Shown here piece by piece: positions 26,262-34,253 of a DNA stretch of 64,000 bases. Under the pieces are notes generated by a model, which saw only the letters and a program-made list of their open reading frames with translations, did no database searches and was not told the origin of the DNA. The position numbers and the translations under genes were made by a program. The stretch's first letter is position 1. The number at the start of each line of letters is the position of its first letter. Source of the DNA: Microbacterium aurum (GTDB lineage Bacteria > Actinomycetota > Actinomycetes > Actinomycetales > Microbacteriaceae); NCBI RefSeq assembly GCF_016907815.1, contig NZ_JAFBCQ010000001.1, positions 62,001-126,000 of the forward strand, given 5' to 3'.

Positions 26262-27179
26262 CTACGGTATTGCTGAGCTTCGTGCGGAGCCCGCCCGCGG
26301 GAAGCACTGCGCGATGTCCACGAGGCTTGCAAGAGCAGGGCTGACGTGATCGCGTCGCCACGCCAGGCGAACCTCCACCGCGCCCAGGCCGGGCTGGAGT
26401 GGACGGAAGACCACCGAGTGCGCCGGGAAGTTCTCGCGGACTCCGGAGAAGATCAGCGCACTGCCGAGTCCGGCGTCAACGAGGAGAAGCTGCGTCGCGG
26501 AGTCGGCGGCCACCTGCACGACTCGCGGGGCGAACCCGCCAACCCGCCCGAGCTGCTGGAGTCGCGCCGAGAGCGTAGCGCTGGTTCCGCCCGGAAGGAC
26601 GATCCACGGCTCCTCCGCGAGATCCGCCGGCCTCACGGAGCTCTTCGCTGCGAGCGGGTGATCCTCCGCGAGCGCGACGAACAGTTCCTCTTCCGCCATG
26701 ACGCAGGAATCGATACCGGACGGGAGATGGTCCCAGCGGCCCACGAGCGCATCGAGATCGCCGGACCGCAAGCGCTCCATGCCCGGCTCCGACAGCTGGG
26801 ATCCGTAGAGTTCGAGGGCGAGCTCAGGACGCTTCTGACGCACACATCGTGCCAATGCGCTGACGACCGCGTTCACCGATGCGCCGGAGAAGCCGACGCG
26901 CACGCGGCCGGTCTCGCCGCGCTGTGCGCGCCGCGCCAGCAGCGGCATGCGCTCGGACTGCATGACGAGTTCGCGGGCGGGATCCACGAGAGCCTCGCCA
27001 ACGGGCGTGAGCACGACACGTCGGGGACTTCGATCGAACAGCTCCGCACCGAGCTCCTCCTCGAGACCGCGGATCAGCCTGCTCAGCGGGGGCTGAGTCA
27101 TGTGCAGACGCTGCGCGGCGCGGCCGAAGTGCAGCTCCTCGGCGACAGCGAGGAATGCGCGCGCCTGGTGTACCTCCAC
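26262..27179 (-). CDS. LysR-type transcriptional regulator
   Basis: 305 residues from GTG. The winged HTH opens EVHQARAFLAVAEELHFGRAAQRLHMTQPP, then SRLIRGLEEELGAELFDR. The effector domain follows from ~90 (GRVRVGFSGAS). It lies just upstream of the CoA-transferase/dehydrogenase pair, in the same direction rather than divergent, so autoregulation and activation of the downstream operon are both possible. An acyl or dicarboxylate effector is inferred from context. The upstream RBS is weak. Confidence 0.87.
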   Translation of the reverse strand: MEVHQARAFLAVAEELHFGRAAQRLHMTQPPLSRLIRGLEEELGAELFDRSPRRVVLTPVGEALVDPARELVMQSERMPLLARRAQRGETGRVRVGFSGASVNAVVSALARCVRQKRPELALELYGSQLSEPGMERLRSGDLDALVGRWDHLPSGIDSCVMAEEELFVALAEDHPLAAKSSVRPADLAEEPWIVLPGGTSATLSARLQQLGRVGGFAPRVVQVAADSATQLLLVDAGLGSALIFSGVRENFPAHSVVFRPLQPGLGAVEVRLAWRRDHVSPALASLVDIAQCFPRAGSARSSAIP

Positions 27180-27241
27180 GTGCCTAGGCTACGGGGCGTC
27201 GCGGCCCCGCCTCCGTCCGACGGGACGAACCGGCGGAAACG

Positions 27242-27277
27242 CAGGCGGCGACCGACATGTCTGTCGGCCGCCGCCTG
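27242..27277 (-). terminator. strong hairpin after the SIS gene
   Basis: CAGGCGGCG and CCGACA pair with TGTCGG and CGCCGCCTG across a 4-nt loop with one internal mismatch. The hairpin lies 10 bp past the stop of the SIS gene, just before the LysR start. A short T-run (CGTTTCC) follows on the minus strand. Intrinsic termination is plausible. Confidence 0.65.
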
Positions 27278-27287
27278 GAGGCGTCGG

Positions 27288-28301
27288 TCAGAAGTCGCCC
27301 TTCTTGTAGTACCGGCGCGTCGTGAGATCGTGGTTGCGAGCCCGCTCGAGGTGCACGCTCAGACGCTCGAAGGCCGCCGCGATGACGATGGGGCTGACGA
27401 GGGCCCGCACATCGCCGGAGATGCCGGGGAGATCGAAGTCGCGGGTGTCGAACACTCGCAGCTTCGATGTGACAGTCGGCGCGAAACGCTCCACACGGTC
27501 GGCGAGCGGACGGCACTCGTCCTCACCCTTGACGAGCCACAAGCTTGTGTCGCTCTCGAGGAGCTCGAGCGTGCCGTGGAAGAAGTCGGACGCGTGGACG
27601 GGGCGCGTCCAGATCCACTGCATCTCCTCCAGGATGCACATCGCGTAGTACCAGGCTTCGTACCAGACGTTGCCAGCACCCGTGATGATGTGGTGCTGCT
27701 CGTTCGCGACCTCGTCGGCGAAGGACTCTGCTCGCGACTCGAACTGCTCCTTGACTCCAACCAGGAGCGCGGGCAGCGACTGCACCTCGGCGACGATGCG
27801 CTCGTAGTCGGGCAGCTCACCCCGGTGATGCATGATCGACAGCGCGATGAAGAGGGTCTGGAGGTAGAAGTTCTCGCTCGACGTGGGGTCGGCACAGTCG
27901 TTCTGGAAGTTGATGTCGGCGAGATCGGCGAGCGGCGTACCCGCCTTCCCCGTGAGAGTCAGCACACGCGCGCCCTTCGCCTTTGCGAACTCGAGGGCGG
28001 CGATCGCCTCCTTCGTCGTGCCGGAGACCGACGGAAAGACGACGAGGGTTCCTTCACCCACGTTTGCGTTGTCGGTCAGCACGACCTCCGCCGCCATGTC
28101 GTGAATGGTCGGGAAGCTCGAGCGCGTCTGCAGGAGGCGCACAGCCGGCAGCGTCAGGAATGCGACACCCCCTGCACCCCAGAAGGCGATGTTGCGCATG
28201 CCGGCGTCCAGCTCGGCCTTGATGGCCGCGTCGATCGGGCCTGCGAGCTGGGCAGCACCGTTCTCGACGGCGAGATAGCGCTCGGGATCGAAGTTGAGCA
28301 T
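27288..28301 (-). CDS. SIS-domain sugar deglycase/isomerase, FrlB/FraB-like
   Basis: 337 residues. It opens MLNFDPERYLAVENGA as FrlB-type proteins do. Two SIS lobes are visible (SVSGTTKEAI, with the phosphate-binding serines, and the C-terminal lobe). Glu226 and His242, in EEMQW and FFHG, are 16 residues apart, the same spacing as the catalytic Glu/His pair known in Salmonella FraB. Such enzymes cleave fructosamine 6-phosphates (Amadori compounds) to sugar phosphate and amine. AAGGAAG precedes the ATG. It is divergent from manA, sharing a 102-bp gap with a TTGTTCGACAA site. Confidence 0.8.
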   Translation of the reverse strand: MLNFDPERYLAVENGAAQLAGPIDAAIKAELDAGMRNIAFWGAGGVAFLTLPAVRLLQTRSSFPTIHDMAAEVVLTDNANVGEGTLVVFPSVSGTTKEAIAALEFAKAKGARVLTLTGKAGTPLADLADINFQNDCADPTSSENFYLQTLFIALSIMHHRGELPDYERIVAEVQSLPALLVGVKEQFESRAESFADEVANEQHHIITGAGNVWYEAWYYAMCILEEMQWIWTRPVHASDFFHGTLELLESDTSLWLVKGEDECRPLADRVERFAPTVTSKLRVFDTRDFDLPGISGDVRALVSPIVIAAAFERLSVHLERARNHDLTTRRYYKKGDF

Positions 28302-28314
28302 TCATCTTCCTTAG

Positions 28315-28325
28315 TTGTTCGACAA
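28315..28325. promoter_or_regulatory. candidate GntR operator between SIS gene and manA
   Basis: TTGTTCGACAA is a near-palindrome. A second TCGACAA lies 15 bp further right. The motif resembles the TTGTC-type sites at 30.4, 30.5, 49.4 and 50.2 kb. It lies in the divergent gap, so it can control both genes. Confidence 0.5.
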
Positions 28326-28403
28326 TTGACTGCGTGACTCGACAATAGCACGTCCTCGGTCCGGCCTAGACTTCTCAGAGCCGCAGACTCGAAGGAGCGC
28401 ATC

Positions 28404-29552
28404 GTGCTCGCACGCATCACCAACACCCCCCGCAGCTACCAGTGGGGAGTCCCCGGCGGGATCTCCGAGTTGCTCGGCTGGGAGCCGTCAGCGCAGAAGG
28501 AGGCGGAGCTGTGGCTCGGCGACCACCCACTGTCCCCCAGCCGGTTCGAGAGCGGCGAGGAGGATCTGCGCAGCTGGAGTGCCGCGAACGCTCCGCTGAC
28601 CTTCCTCTTCAAGGTGCTCGCCGCCGCTGTGCCGCTGTCGATCCAGGCGCATCCGGATCCGGCGCGCGCACGGTCGGGTTTCACGGACGAGGAGCGACGC
28701 GGCGTGCCGATTGACGCGCGACACCGGAACTATAAGGACCCGCATGCGAAGCCCGAGATGATCCTCGCCCTCGAGGACGGTTTCGAAGCCCTGTGCGGCA
28801 TCGCGCCGATCTCCGCGACCGTCGCGATGATCGACCGCCTCATCGAAGCCGAGCAAACGGACGACAGCGCACGCCAGGGACTGGAGCACTGGCGGACGAT
28901 GGTCGCCGAGAACCGTCTCGATGACGCGTTCCGCTGGGCCGTGTCCGACGATTCGGCGGCTCGCGCCGCCGCCGCATCCCTCACCCGAGCGGGAGCCGGG
29001 GATGCCGCAAGCTTCCCGCTGCTGGCGACGATCGGTCGACACTTCCCCGACGACGCCGGGCTCCTCGTCGCATCGATGATGAACCGTCTCACGCTGCAGG
29101 CGGGCGAGGCGCTGTGGGTCGCCGCCGGAGTGCTGCACGCCTACCAGGCCGGTCGAGCGGTGGAGATCATGGGCCCCTCCGACAATGTGCTCCGCGGCGG
29201 CCTCACACCCAAGCACATCGATGTGGCGGAACTGACTGCCGTGGTCGACCTCACACCCGGGGAGCCCCCGCGGCTGCTCCCCGTCGCCGTCGCACCGCAC
29301 GTCAACCTCTATCGCCCCCCGGCACCCGCCGACGAGGTCGGGTTCGAACTGGTAGAAGTGACGGGTGACACGGAGCTCTCGCTCAGCGGCCCGGCGATCG
29401 CGCTCTGTCTCGAGGGACGATTCGAGGCGGAGAGCTGCGAGGACTCGCTCCAGCTCGAGCGCGGTCAGATCGCCTTCGCCACAGCAGCGAGCCTGCGGCT
29501 CCGCGGCGAGGGCCGCGTCTTCGTGGCTCTCACGCGCGACGCAGCACGTTGA
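28404..29552 (+). CDS. manA: class I mannose-6-phosphate isomerase
   Basis: 382 residues from GTG with GAAGGAG upstream. The zinc site is complete: Gln81 and His83 in SIQAHPDP, Glu118 in KPEM, and His in LHAYQAG near residue 247. It interconverts mannose 6-phosphate and fructose 6-phosphate. In this island it would channel a sugar phosphate released by the divergent SIS enzyme. The gene overlaps the 3' end of the convergent GntR gene by 23 bp. Confidence 0.92.
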   Translation: MLARITNTPRSYQWGVPGGISELLGWEPSAQKEAELWLGDHPLSPSRFESGEEDLRSWSAANAPLTFLFKVLAAAVPLSIQAHPDPARARSGFTDEERRGVPIDARHRNYKDPHAKPEMILALEDGFEALCGIAPISATVAMIDRLIEAEQTDDSARQGLEHWRTMVAENRLDDAFRWAVSDDSAARAAAASLTRAGAGDAASFPLLATIGRHFPDDAGLLVASMMNRLTLQAGEALWVAAGVLHAYQAGRAVEIMGPSDNVLRGGLTPKHIDVAELTAVVDLTPGEPPRLLPVAVAPHVNLYRPPAPADEVGFELVEVTGDTELSLSGPAIALCLEGRFEAESCEDSLQLERGQIAFATAASLRLRGEGRVFVALTRDAAR

Positions 29553-30261
29553 AGGCGATGTCCTCGCCCCGGTGGTAGTCCTTCGCGAACAGCGCCCGCG
29601 TGCCGTCCACCGTCATGCACGTCTCGGTGACGAGGAGCCACGGGTCGTAGTCGGCCAGGCCGAAACGATCGGCCAGCCCTTCCGGCATCATGACGCTGCT
29701 GAGTTGCGCCAGCGATGAGACGATCTCGTGCCCCTGGATCTTCAGCGCGTGGGTCAGCGAGCCGCTCCAGTCACGGTGGCCGATCGGCCCGGGGAGCAGA
29801 TGTCGGGGCACCGTGTCGACGCTCACGACGAGGGGACGTTCGTCGCCGCAGCGCAGTCGCGTGATGCGGATGACGTCATCGCCCACCGCGATCCCGAGCG
29901 CAGCCGCCTCGGTCTCATCGGCCGCCGCCTCCTGCAGGTCGAGCACAGCGCTGGTGACGGAGTAGCCCAGGCCCTCCAGCATGTCCGTGATGCTCTCGTA
30001 TCGCGTGACGGGGCGTTCGACGCGCAGATCTCCGACAGCGGAGAGGAACCGCCCTCTCCCCTGCACCGCCCTGACGGATCCGTCCTGCTCCAGCAGCCGC
30101 AGCCCTTCGCGAACGGTCGCCCGCGACACCCCGAAGTGCGCCGAAAGCACCTGCTCCGTGGGAAGCTGGTCCCCCGCGACGAGTCCACGCTCGGCGATGA
30201 GCGTGAGAATCTCCCCGCGCAGACGTTCCGCAGTGGAAGCATGACCCTCGGACACAGCCAT
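29530..30261 (-). CDS. GntR/HutC-type regulator with UTRA domain (paralog 1)
   Basis: 243 residues; ATG chosen for GGAGGATC upstream. The winged HTH at ~12-75 has LPTEQVLSAHFGVSRATVREGL, followed by a UTRA effector domain ending DYHRGEDIAFNVLRRA. It is strongly similar to the second regulator at 43.4 kb throughout, so the two are paralogs. UTRA regulators usually sense sugar phosphates or amines; FrlR is a known relative of fructosamine operons. The TTGTCTGATGA dyad upstream suggests autoregulation. Confidence 0.88.
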   Translation of the reverse strand: MAVSEGHASTAERLRGEILTLIAERGLVAGDQLPTEQVLSAHFGVSRATVREGLRLLEQDGSVRAVQGRGRFLSAVGDLRVERPVTRYESITDMLEGLGYSVTSAVLDLQEAAADETEAAALGIAVGDDVIRITRLRCGDERPLVVSVDTVPRHLLPGPIGHRDWSGSLTHALKIQGHEIVSSLAQLSSVMMPEGLADRFGLADYDPWLLVTETCMTVDGTRALFAKDYHRGEDIAFNVLRRA

Positions 30262-30368
30262 CACGATCCTCCTCCGACTGCCATATCGACCCGGCAGGTC
30301 CCAGGTCGAGGGTATCCAGTGGGTGAGGAGCACAGGACGGCCGTCCGCCGCCCGATCAGCCGTTCAAC

Positions 30369-30399
30369 TTGTCTGATGATTCTTTCACACATCAGAACA
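30369..30399. promoter_or_regulatory. candidate GntR operator dyad
   Basis: TTGTCTGATGA and ACATCAGAACA form an imperfect inverted repeat with 9 bp between. It lies ~108 bp upstream of the GntR start. The left arm is identical to the site at 49,385. Confidence 0.55.
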
Positions 30400-30535
30400 C
30401 ACGCGATGACGTCATCAACGTCAGCCGGTTCGCGCCAGTCCAGGGCGCTTCTCTGCATCCGGAAGGGCCGCAACACCGGTGAGGTGACACCCGACGTCGC
30501 ACGGAAATGTCAAGATCTGGAAACTATCTCTTCAA

Positions 30536-30564
30536 TTGTCGGATGACAGGTGATACCGTTACCA
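30536..30564. promoter_or_regulatory. tandem GntR-like and LacI-like operators before dctP
   Basis: TTGTCGGATGA (GntR-like) is followed after 4 bp by TGATACCGTTACCA, a LacI-type near-palindrome with central CG. The latter resembles the sites at 36,926 and 43,338. Both lie 77-105 bp before the TRAP solute-binding gene, so dual control of uptake is likely. Confidence 0.6.
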
Positions 30565-30640
30565 AACCCGTCAGCATCGTGGCTGCAGAGGTGAGAGCCA
30601 CCGCAGTCCCGGTCCCGCGAACGCCAGAGAAAGGCACAGC

Positions 30641-31666
30641 ATGAACAGGCCTCGAAAGCTCCTCCGCACGGCCGTGGTCGCCACGGCCGCGGCCCTCCTC
30701 CTCGCCGGCTGTTCTGCCAACGGCGCAGGCAACGGCGACAACGCCGGCTCGGGCGGTGCCGCCGACCCGATGACGATCAAGCTCAGCTACGTCAACCCTC
30801 CGACGAGCATCGACGGGCAGATCCTCGAGGAAGTTGCAGCCGCCGTCGAGGAGCGCACCGACGGCGAGATCGTCATCGAGCTCTACCCTTCCGGCCAGAT
30901 CGGCACCACGGGCGACACCGCCCAGCAGGCGGCGAACGGCGAAGACATCATCGCCTACATGGACGCCAGCATCATCGCCCAGCTCGGCGCCGAGGACTTC
31001 GGCATCCTCGGCGGCCCGTTCCTGTTCGCCAACGCCGACGAGGCGAACACCTTCCTCGAGTCCGAGGTCTTCGCCGAGATGGCGGAGGAGGCGGCATCCG
31101 ACCTGGGAATCCGCATCCTCGCGTTCAACTGGCTGGACGGCCCGCGTCACATCTGGGCCAAGAAGCCAGCCCCCCAGCCGTCTGACCTCGAGGGCCTGCG
31201 CTTCCGCACGCCTCCCGTCGACGTGTGGACTGAGACGTTCTCCCTGCTCGGCGCCGTCCCCACCGAGATCGCCAATACAGAGACGTACAGCGCACTGGAA
31301 CAGGGCGTCGTCGACGCCGCGGAAGGCCCCATCAACGGCACCTACGCGCTCGGCTGGCACGAAGTGGCGAATGTCGCCACCCTCACGGAGCACTTCCGCA
31401 CGCTCATCGGCTTCGGCACGAGCGAGGTGCTGTGGCAGCGACTGACCGACGAACAGCGGGCGATCCTCGAGGAGGAGTTCATCGCCGGCGGCGTCGAGGC
31501 GCAGAAGCGGTATGCGGCGGCCATCGACGAGACGATGGCCAAGATGGAGTCCGAGTCCGGCGTGACCTTCGTCGAAGCGGACATCGAGGCGTACCAGGAG
31601 GCGACGCGTCCCTTCTATGACAAGTACGGCGACCTTCTGGACCGCGTCCGCGACGCAGCCAAGTAA
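30641..31666 (+). CDS. TRAP transporter solute-binding protein (DctP family)
   Basis: 341 residues. The lipoprotein signal is clear: a basic start (MNRPRKLLRT), a hydrophobic helix and lipobox LLAGC with Cys24. The DctP domain includes GQIGTTGDTAQQ, the substrate-arginine region LRFRTPPVDVW and VVDAAEGP. It binds an organic or sugar acid outside the membrane and delivers it to the DctQM permease, which is encoded 5.3 kb away. RBS evidence is weak (GAGAAAGG). A strong hairpin follows, common after abundant binding-protein genes. Confidence 0.92.
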   Translation: MNRPRKLLRTAVVATAAALLLAGCSANGAGNGDNAGSGGAADPMTIKLSYVNPPTSIDGQILEEVAAAVEERTDGEIVIELYPSGQIGTTGDTAQQAANGEDIIAYMDASIIAQLGAEDFGILGGPFLFANADEANTFLESEVFAEMAEEAASDLGIRILAFNWLDGPRHIWAKKPAPQPSDLEGLRFRTPPVDVWTETFSLLGAVPTEIANTETYSALEQGVVDAAEGPINGTYALGWHEVANVATLTEHFRTLIGFGTSEVLWQRLTDEQRAILEEEFIAGGVEAQKRYAAAIDETMAKMESESGVTFVEADIEAYQEATRPFYDKYGDLLDRVRDAAK

Positions 31667-31679
31667 TCACCGCCGAACC

Positions 31680-31728
31680 GCGATGCGCCTGGGTGCCGAC
31701 CTATCGGGTCGCCGCCCAGGCGCATCGC
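31680..31728 (+). terminator. 14-bp stem hairpin after the TRAP binding-protein gene
   Basis: GCGATGCGCCTGGG pairs perfectly with CCCAGGCGCATCGC across a 21-nt loop, 14 bp after the dctP stop and 25 bp before the dehydrogenase ATG. No T-tract follows, so it may act as an mRNA-stabilising or attenuating element, raising binding protein over enzyme. Confidence 0.7.
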
Positions 31729-31752
31729 TCATGGAATCACACGGGAGCACGC

Positions 31753-33201
31753 ATGACCAGGCACGACAACTTCATCGGCGGACGCTTCGTCCCCGCCGAC
31801 GACTACCGCCCCAACACGAACCCCTCTGACGTCCGTGACCACATCGGTGAATACGCTCAGGCGAGCGCCGGCGACGTCGACGACGCCATCGCGGCTGCGG
31901 CTGAGGCGCTGCCGCTCTGGGCCGCGACATCCGCCGGGGAGCGCGCAGCCGTCCTGCAGCGGATCAGCGCGGGCATCACGGCCCGCGAACAGGAGATCGC
32001 CGACATGCTCGCGCGCGAGGAGGGCAAGACGCTCGTCGAGTCGCTCGGCGAGGTGCGCAGGGCGGCCGCGACCTTCGGCTACTACGCAGGTCAGGTGCTC
32101 GCCTCTCACGGCGAGACGTTCCACGGGCTCGCGTCGGGCATGACCATCGAGACGCAGCGGCGGCCCGTGGGAGTGGTGGGCATCATCACGCCCTGGAACT
32201 TCCCGATCGCCATCCCGGCGTGGAAGACGGCTCCCGCCCTGGCCTACGGCAACACCGTCGTGCTCAAGCCTGCCGACATCGTTCCCGGAACAGCGTGGCT
32301 CATGACGGAGGTCATCGCCGAGTCCGGTCTGCCGGCGGGGGTCTTCAACCTCGCCATGGGTCGGGGAAGCGTCGTCGGAGAGCGTCTGACCGGTTCGCCG
32401 CTCGTGCACGCAGTCAGCTTCACCGGATCGACCGGCGTCGGGCGCCAGGTAGCCGCCGCTGCAACGGAAGGCAGCCTCAAGCGCGTCCAGCTCGAGATGG
32501 GCGGGAAGAACGCGCTCGTCGTGATGGACGACGCCGACCTCGACATCGCCGTGGCCGCAGGACTCGACGGCGCATTCGGCAGCACGGGGCAGCGGTGCAC
32601 GGCGTCCAGTCGGCTCGTCGTGCACGAGGCGATCCATGACGAGTTCGTCGAACGGATGGTCGCGGCCGTCGACAAGATCCAGGTGGGGGACGCGCGGGGC
32701 GTCCGCACGACCATGGGTCCGGTCGTCAGCGAGAGTCAGCTCGCGCAGGATCTCGAGTACATCGGGGTCGGCGTGTCCGAGGGTGCCCGCCTCGCCGTCG
32801 GCGGCGAGCGTCTGCAGGATCGCGGACAGGGCAACTACCTCAGCCCCGCCCTGTTCGTTGGAGCGGCGCCGGAGATGCGGATCAGCCAGGAGGAGATCTT
32901 CGGGCCCGTCGCCGCCGTGCTCAAGGTGTCGGATTATGACGAGGCCGTCGCCGTCGCGAACGGGGTCGAGTACGGCCTCTCGGCAGGGATCTGCACGCGT
33001 TCCCTCGCCCGCGCGCGCGACTTCGGACGGCGCGCACAGGCGGGCATCATCACCGTCAACAAGTCCACGGCATCCACCGACTACCACGTGCCGTTCGGCG
33101 GCACCAAGGCGTCGAGCTACGGCGGCCGTGAGCAGGGCACGGCCGCTCGTGAGTTCTTCACCGAGACGGCGACCGTCTACACGGTGGCAGGTGAAGTCTG
33201 A
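31753..33201 (+). CDS. aldehyde dehydrogenase, ketoglutarate-semialdehyde type
   Basis: 482 residues; GGGAG before the ATG. NAD-dependent ALDH motifs are ITPWNFP (148), Glu248 in LEMGGK and Cys282 in GQRCTAS. The C-terminal YHVPFGGTKASSYGGREQG matches alpha-ketoglutarate semialdehyde dehydrogenases that end non-phosphorylating sugar-acid pathways. It would oxidise 2,5-dioxovalerate or a related semialdehyde. It is translationally coupled (TGATG) to a 2-hydroxyacid dehydrogenase. Its substrate is inferred from the motif and transporter neighbour. Confidence 0.85.
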   Translation: MTRHDNFIGGRFVPADDYRPNTNPSDVRDHIGEYAQASAGDVDDAIAAAAEALPLWAATSAGERAAVLQRISAGITAREQEIADMLAREEGKTLVESLGEVRRAAATFGYYAGQVLASHGETFHGLASGMTIETQRRPVGVVGIITPWNFPIAIPAWKTAPALAYGNTVVLKPADIVPGTAWLMTEVIAESGLPAGVFNLAMGRGSVVGERLTGSPLVHAVSFTGSTGVGRQVAAAATEGSLKRVQLEMGGKNALVVMDDADLDIAVAAGLDGAFGSTGQRCTASSRLVVHEAIHDEFVERMVAAVDKIQVGDARGVRTTMGPVVSESQLAQDLEYIGVGVSEGARLAVGGERLQDRGQGNYLSPALFVGAAPEMRISQEEIFGPVAAVLKVSDYDEAVAVANGVEYGLSAGICTRSLARARDFGRRAQAGIITVNKSTASTDYHVPFGGTKASSYGGREQGTAAREFFTETATVYTVAGEV

Positions 33202-34160
33202 TGACTCCGGACCGTGTCGTCCTCCTCGAGCCGATCCATCCGGCCGGTGTCGCGCTGCTCGAGGCCGTCACCCACGTGACAGTCCTCGGCGGCACCGACG
33301 ACCCGCGGCTCCGCCACGCCGTGGCGGAAGCAGATGCCCTGATCGTGCGGTCGACGCGAGTAGACGCCGGTCTGATCGCAGCAGGCCCGCGCCTGCGCGT
33401 GATCGGGCGCCACGGCGCCGGACTGGACAACATCGATCTCGTCGCAGCGGAGTCCGCCGGCATCGCGGTCGTCAACACTCCCCGATCGAACACCGAGTCG
33501 GTGGCCGAGTACGTGATCGGCACGATGTTCCAGCTCGTGAAGCGCATCGACGACGTACGCGGTGCACTGCGAGCGGGTGCGTTCTCCCCCGGTTCCTCGC
33601 TCCCGGGCCAGGTGGATCGCCTCGGCCTGGTCGGAAGGGAGATCAGCGGTCTGCGTCTCGGGCTCGTGGGCGCCGGCGCGATCGGCCGCGCCGTCGCCCG
33701 TCGCGCGAGCGCTCTCGGCATGACGGTCGGTGCATACGACCCGTTCGTCTCCGCCGCTGCGATGTCCGAGCTGGGCATCACGGCCCACGAGAGCCTCGAG
33801 TCCCTGCTGGCGGGAAGCGATGTCGTGAGCCTGCATCTGCCGGGCGGTCCGGAGGCGCGCGGGATCCTCTCGGCTGACCGGCTCTCGCTCATGCCGCCCG
33901 GGGCCGTGCTGATCAACGCGGCGCGCGGCGAGCTCGTCGACATCGACGCTCTCATCGACGCCGTCACGACGGGGTCGCTCGCCGGCGCCGCGGTCGACGT
34001 CTTCGACCCGGAGCCACCGGCGCGGGATGCCGCGATCCTGCACACGCCGGGCATCATCGCGACGCCGCACATGGCCGCGATGACGGCCGAGGCGCTCGAG
34101 CGCATGGCGGTCGAGGTGGCGACGGGCGTGCTCCACAGGCTCGACGCATCGGACGGCTGA
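33201..34160 (+). CDS. D-isomer-specific 2-hydroxyacid dehydrogenase (SerA-like, catalytic domain only)
   Basis: 319 residues, without the ACT domain of housekeeping SerA. The Rossmann loop is GAGAIGR (~157). The Arg/Glu/His triad is seen in NAARGEL, DPEPPARD and TPHMAAMT. It interconverts a 2-hydroxyacid and a 2-ketoacid with NAD(P). The ATG overlaps the ALDH stop by one base. The context suggests oxidation or reduction of a sugar-acid intermediate, not serine synthesis. Confidence 0.88.
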   Translation: MTPDRVVLLEPIHPAGVALLEAVTHVTVLGGTDDPRLRHAVAEADALIVRSTRVDAGLIAAGPRLRVIGRHGAGLDNIDLVAAESAGIAVVNTPRSNTESVAEYVIGTMFQLVKRIDDVRGALRAGAFSPGSSLPGQVDRLGLVGREISGLRLGLVGAGAIGRAVARRASALGMTVGAYDPFVSAAAMSELGITAHESLESLLAGSDVVSLHLPGGPEARGILSADRLSLMPPGAVLINAARGELVDIDALIDAVTTGSLAGAAVDVFDPEPPARDAAILHTPGIIATPHMAAMTAEALERMAVEVATGVLHRLDASDG

Positions 34161-34175
34161 GGCGCGACGCGAACG

Positions 34176-34216
34176 CATCGCGCCCCGAAGACCGTGCGGT
34201 CGTCGGGGGCGCGATG
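34176..34216. terminator. bidirectional hairpin between convergent genes
   Basis: CATCGCGCCCC pairs with GGGGCGCGATG (11 bp) between the ends of the hydroxyacid dehydrogenase and the convergent TPP-enzyme gene. The loop is 19 nt and there is no clear T-tract. Its position strongly favours shared termination. Confidence 0.6.
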
Positions 34217-34253
34217 TCGTCAGGGCACTGTCACCGCTCCGAGCACGGAGCCG

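Noticed and set aside
27288..28301. Housekeeping glucosamine-6-phosphate synthase or deaminase
   Set aside because: There is no glutaminase domain and the opening and Glu/His pair fit FrlB/FraB-type proteins better.
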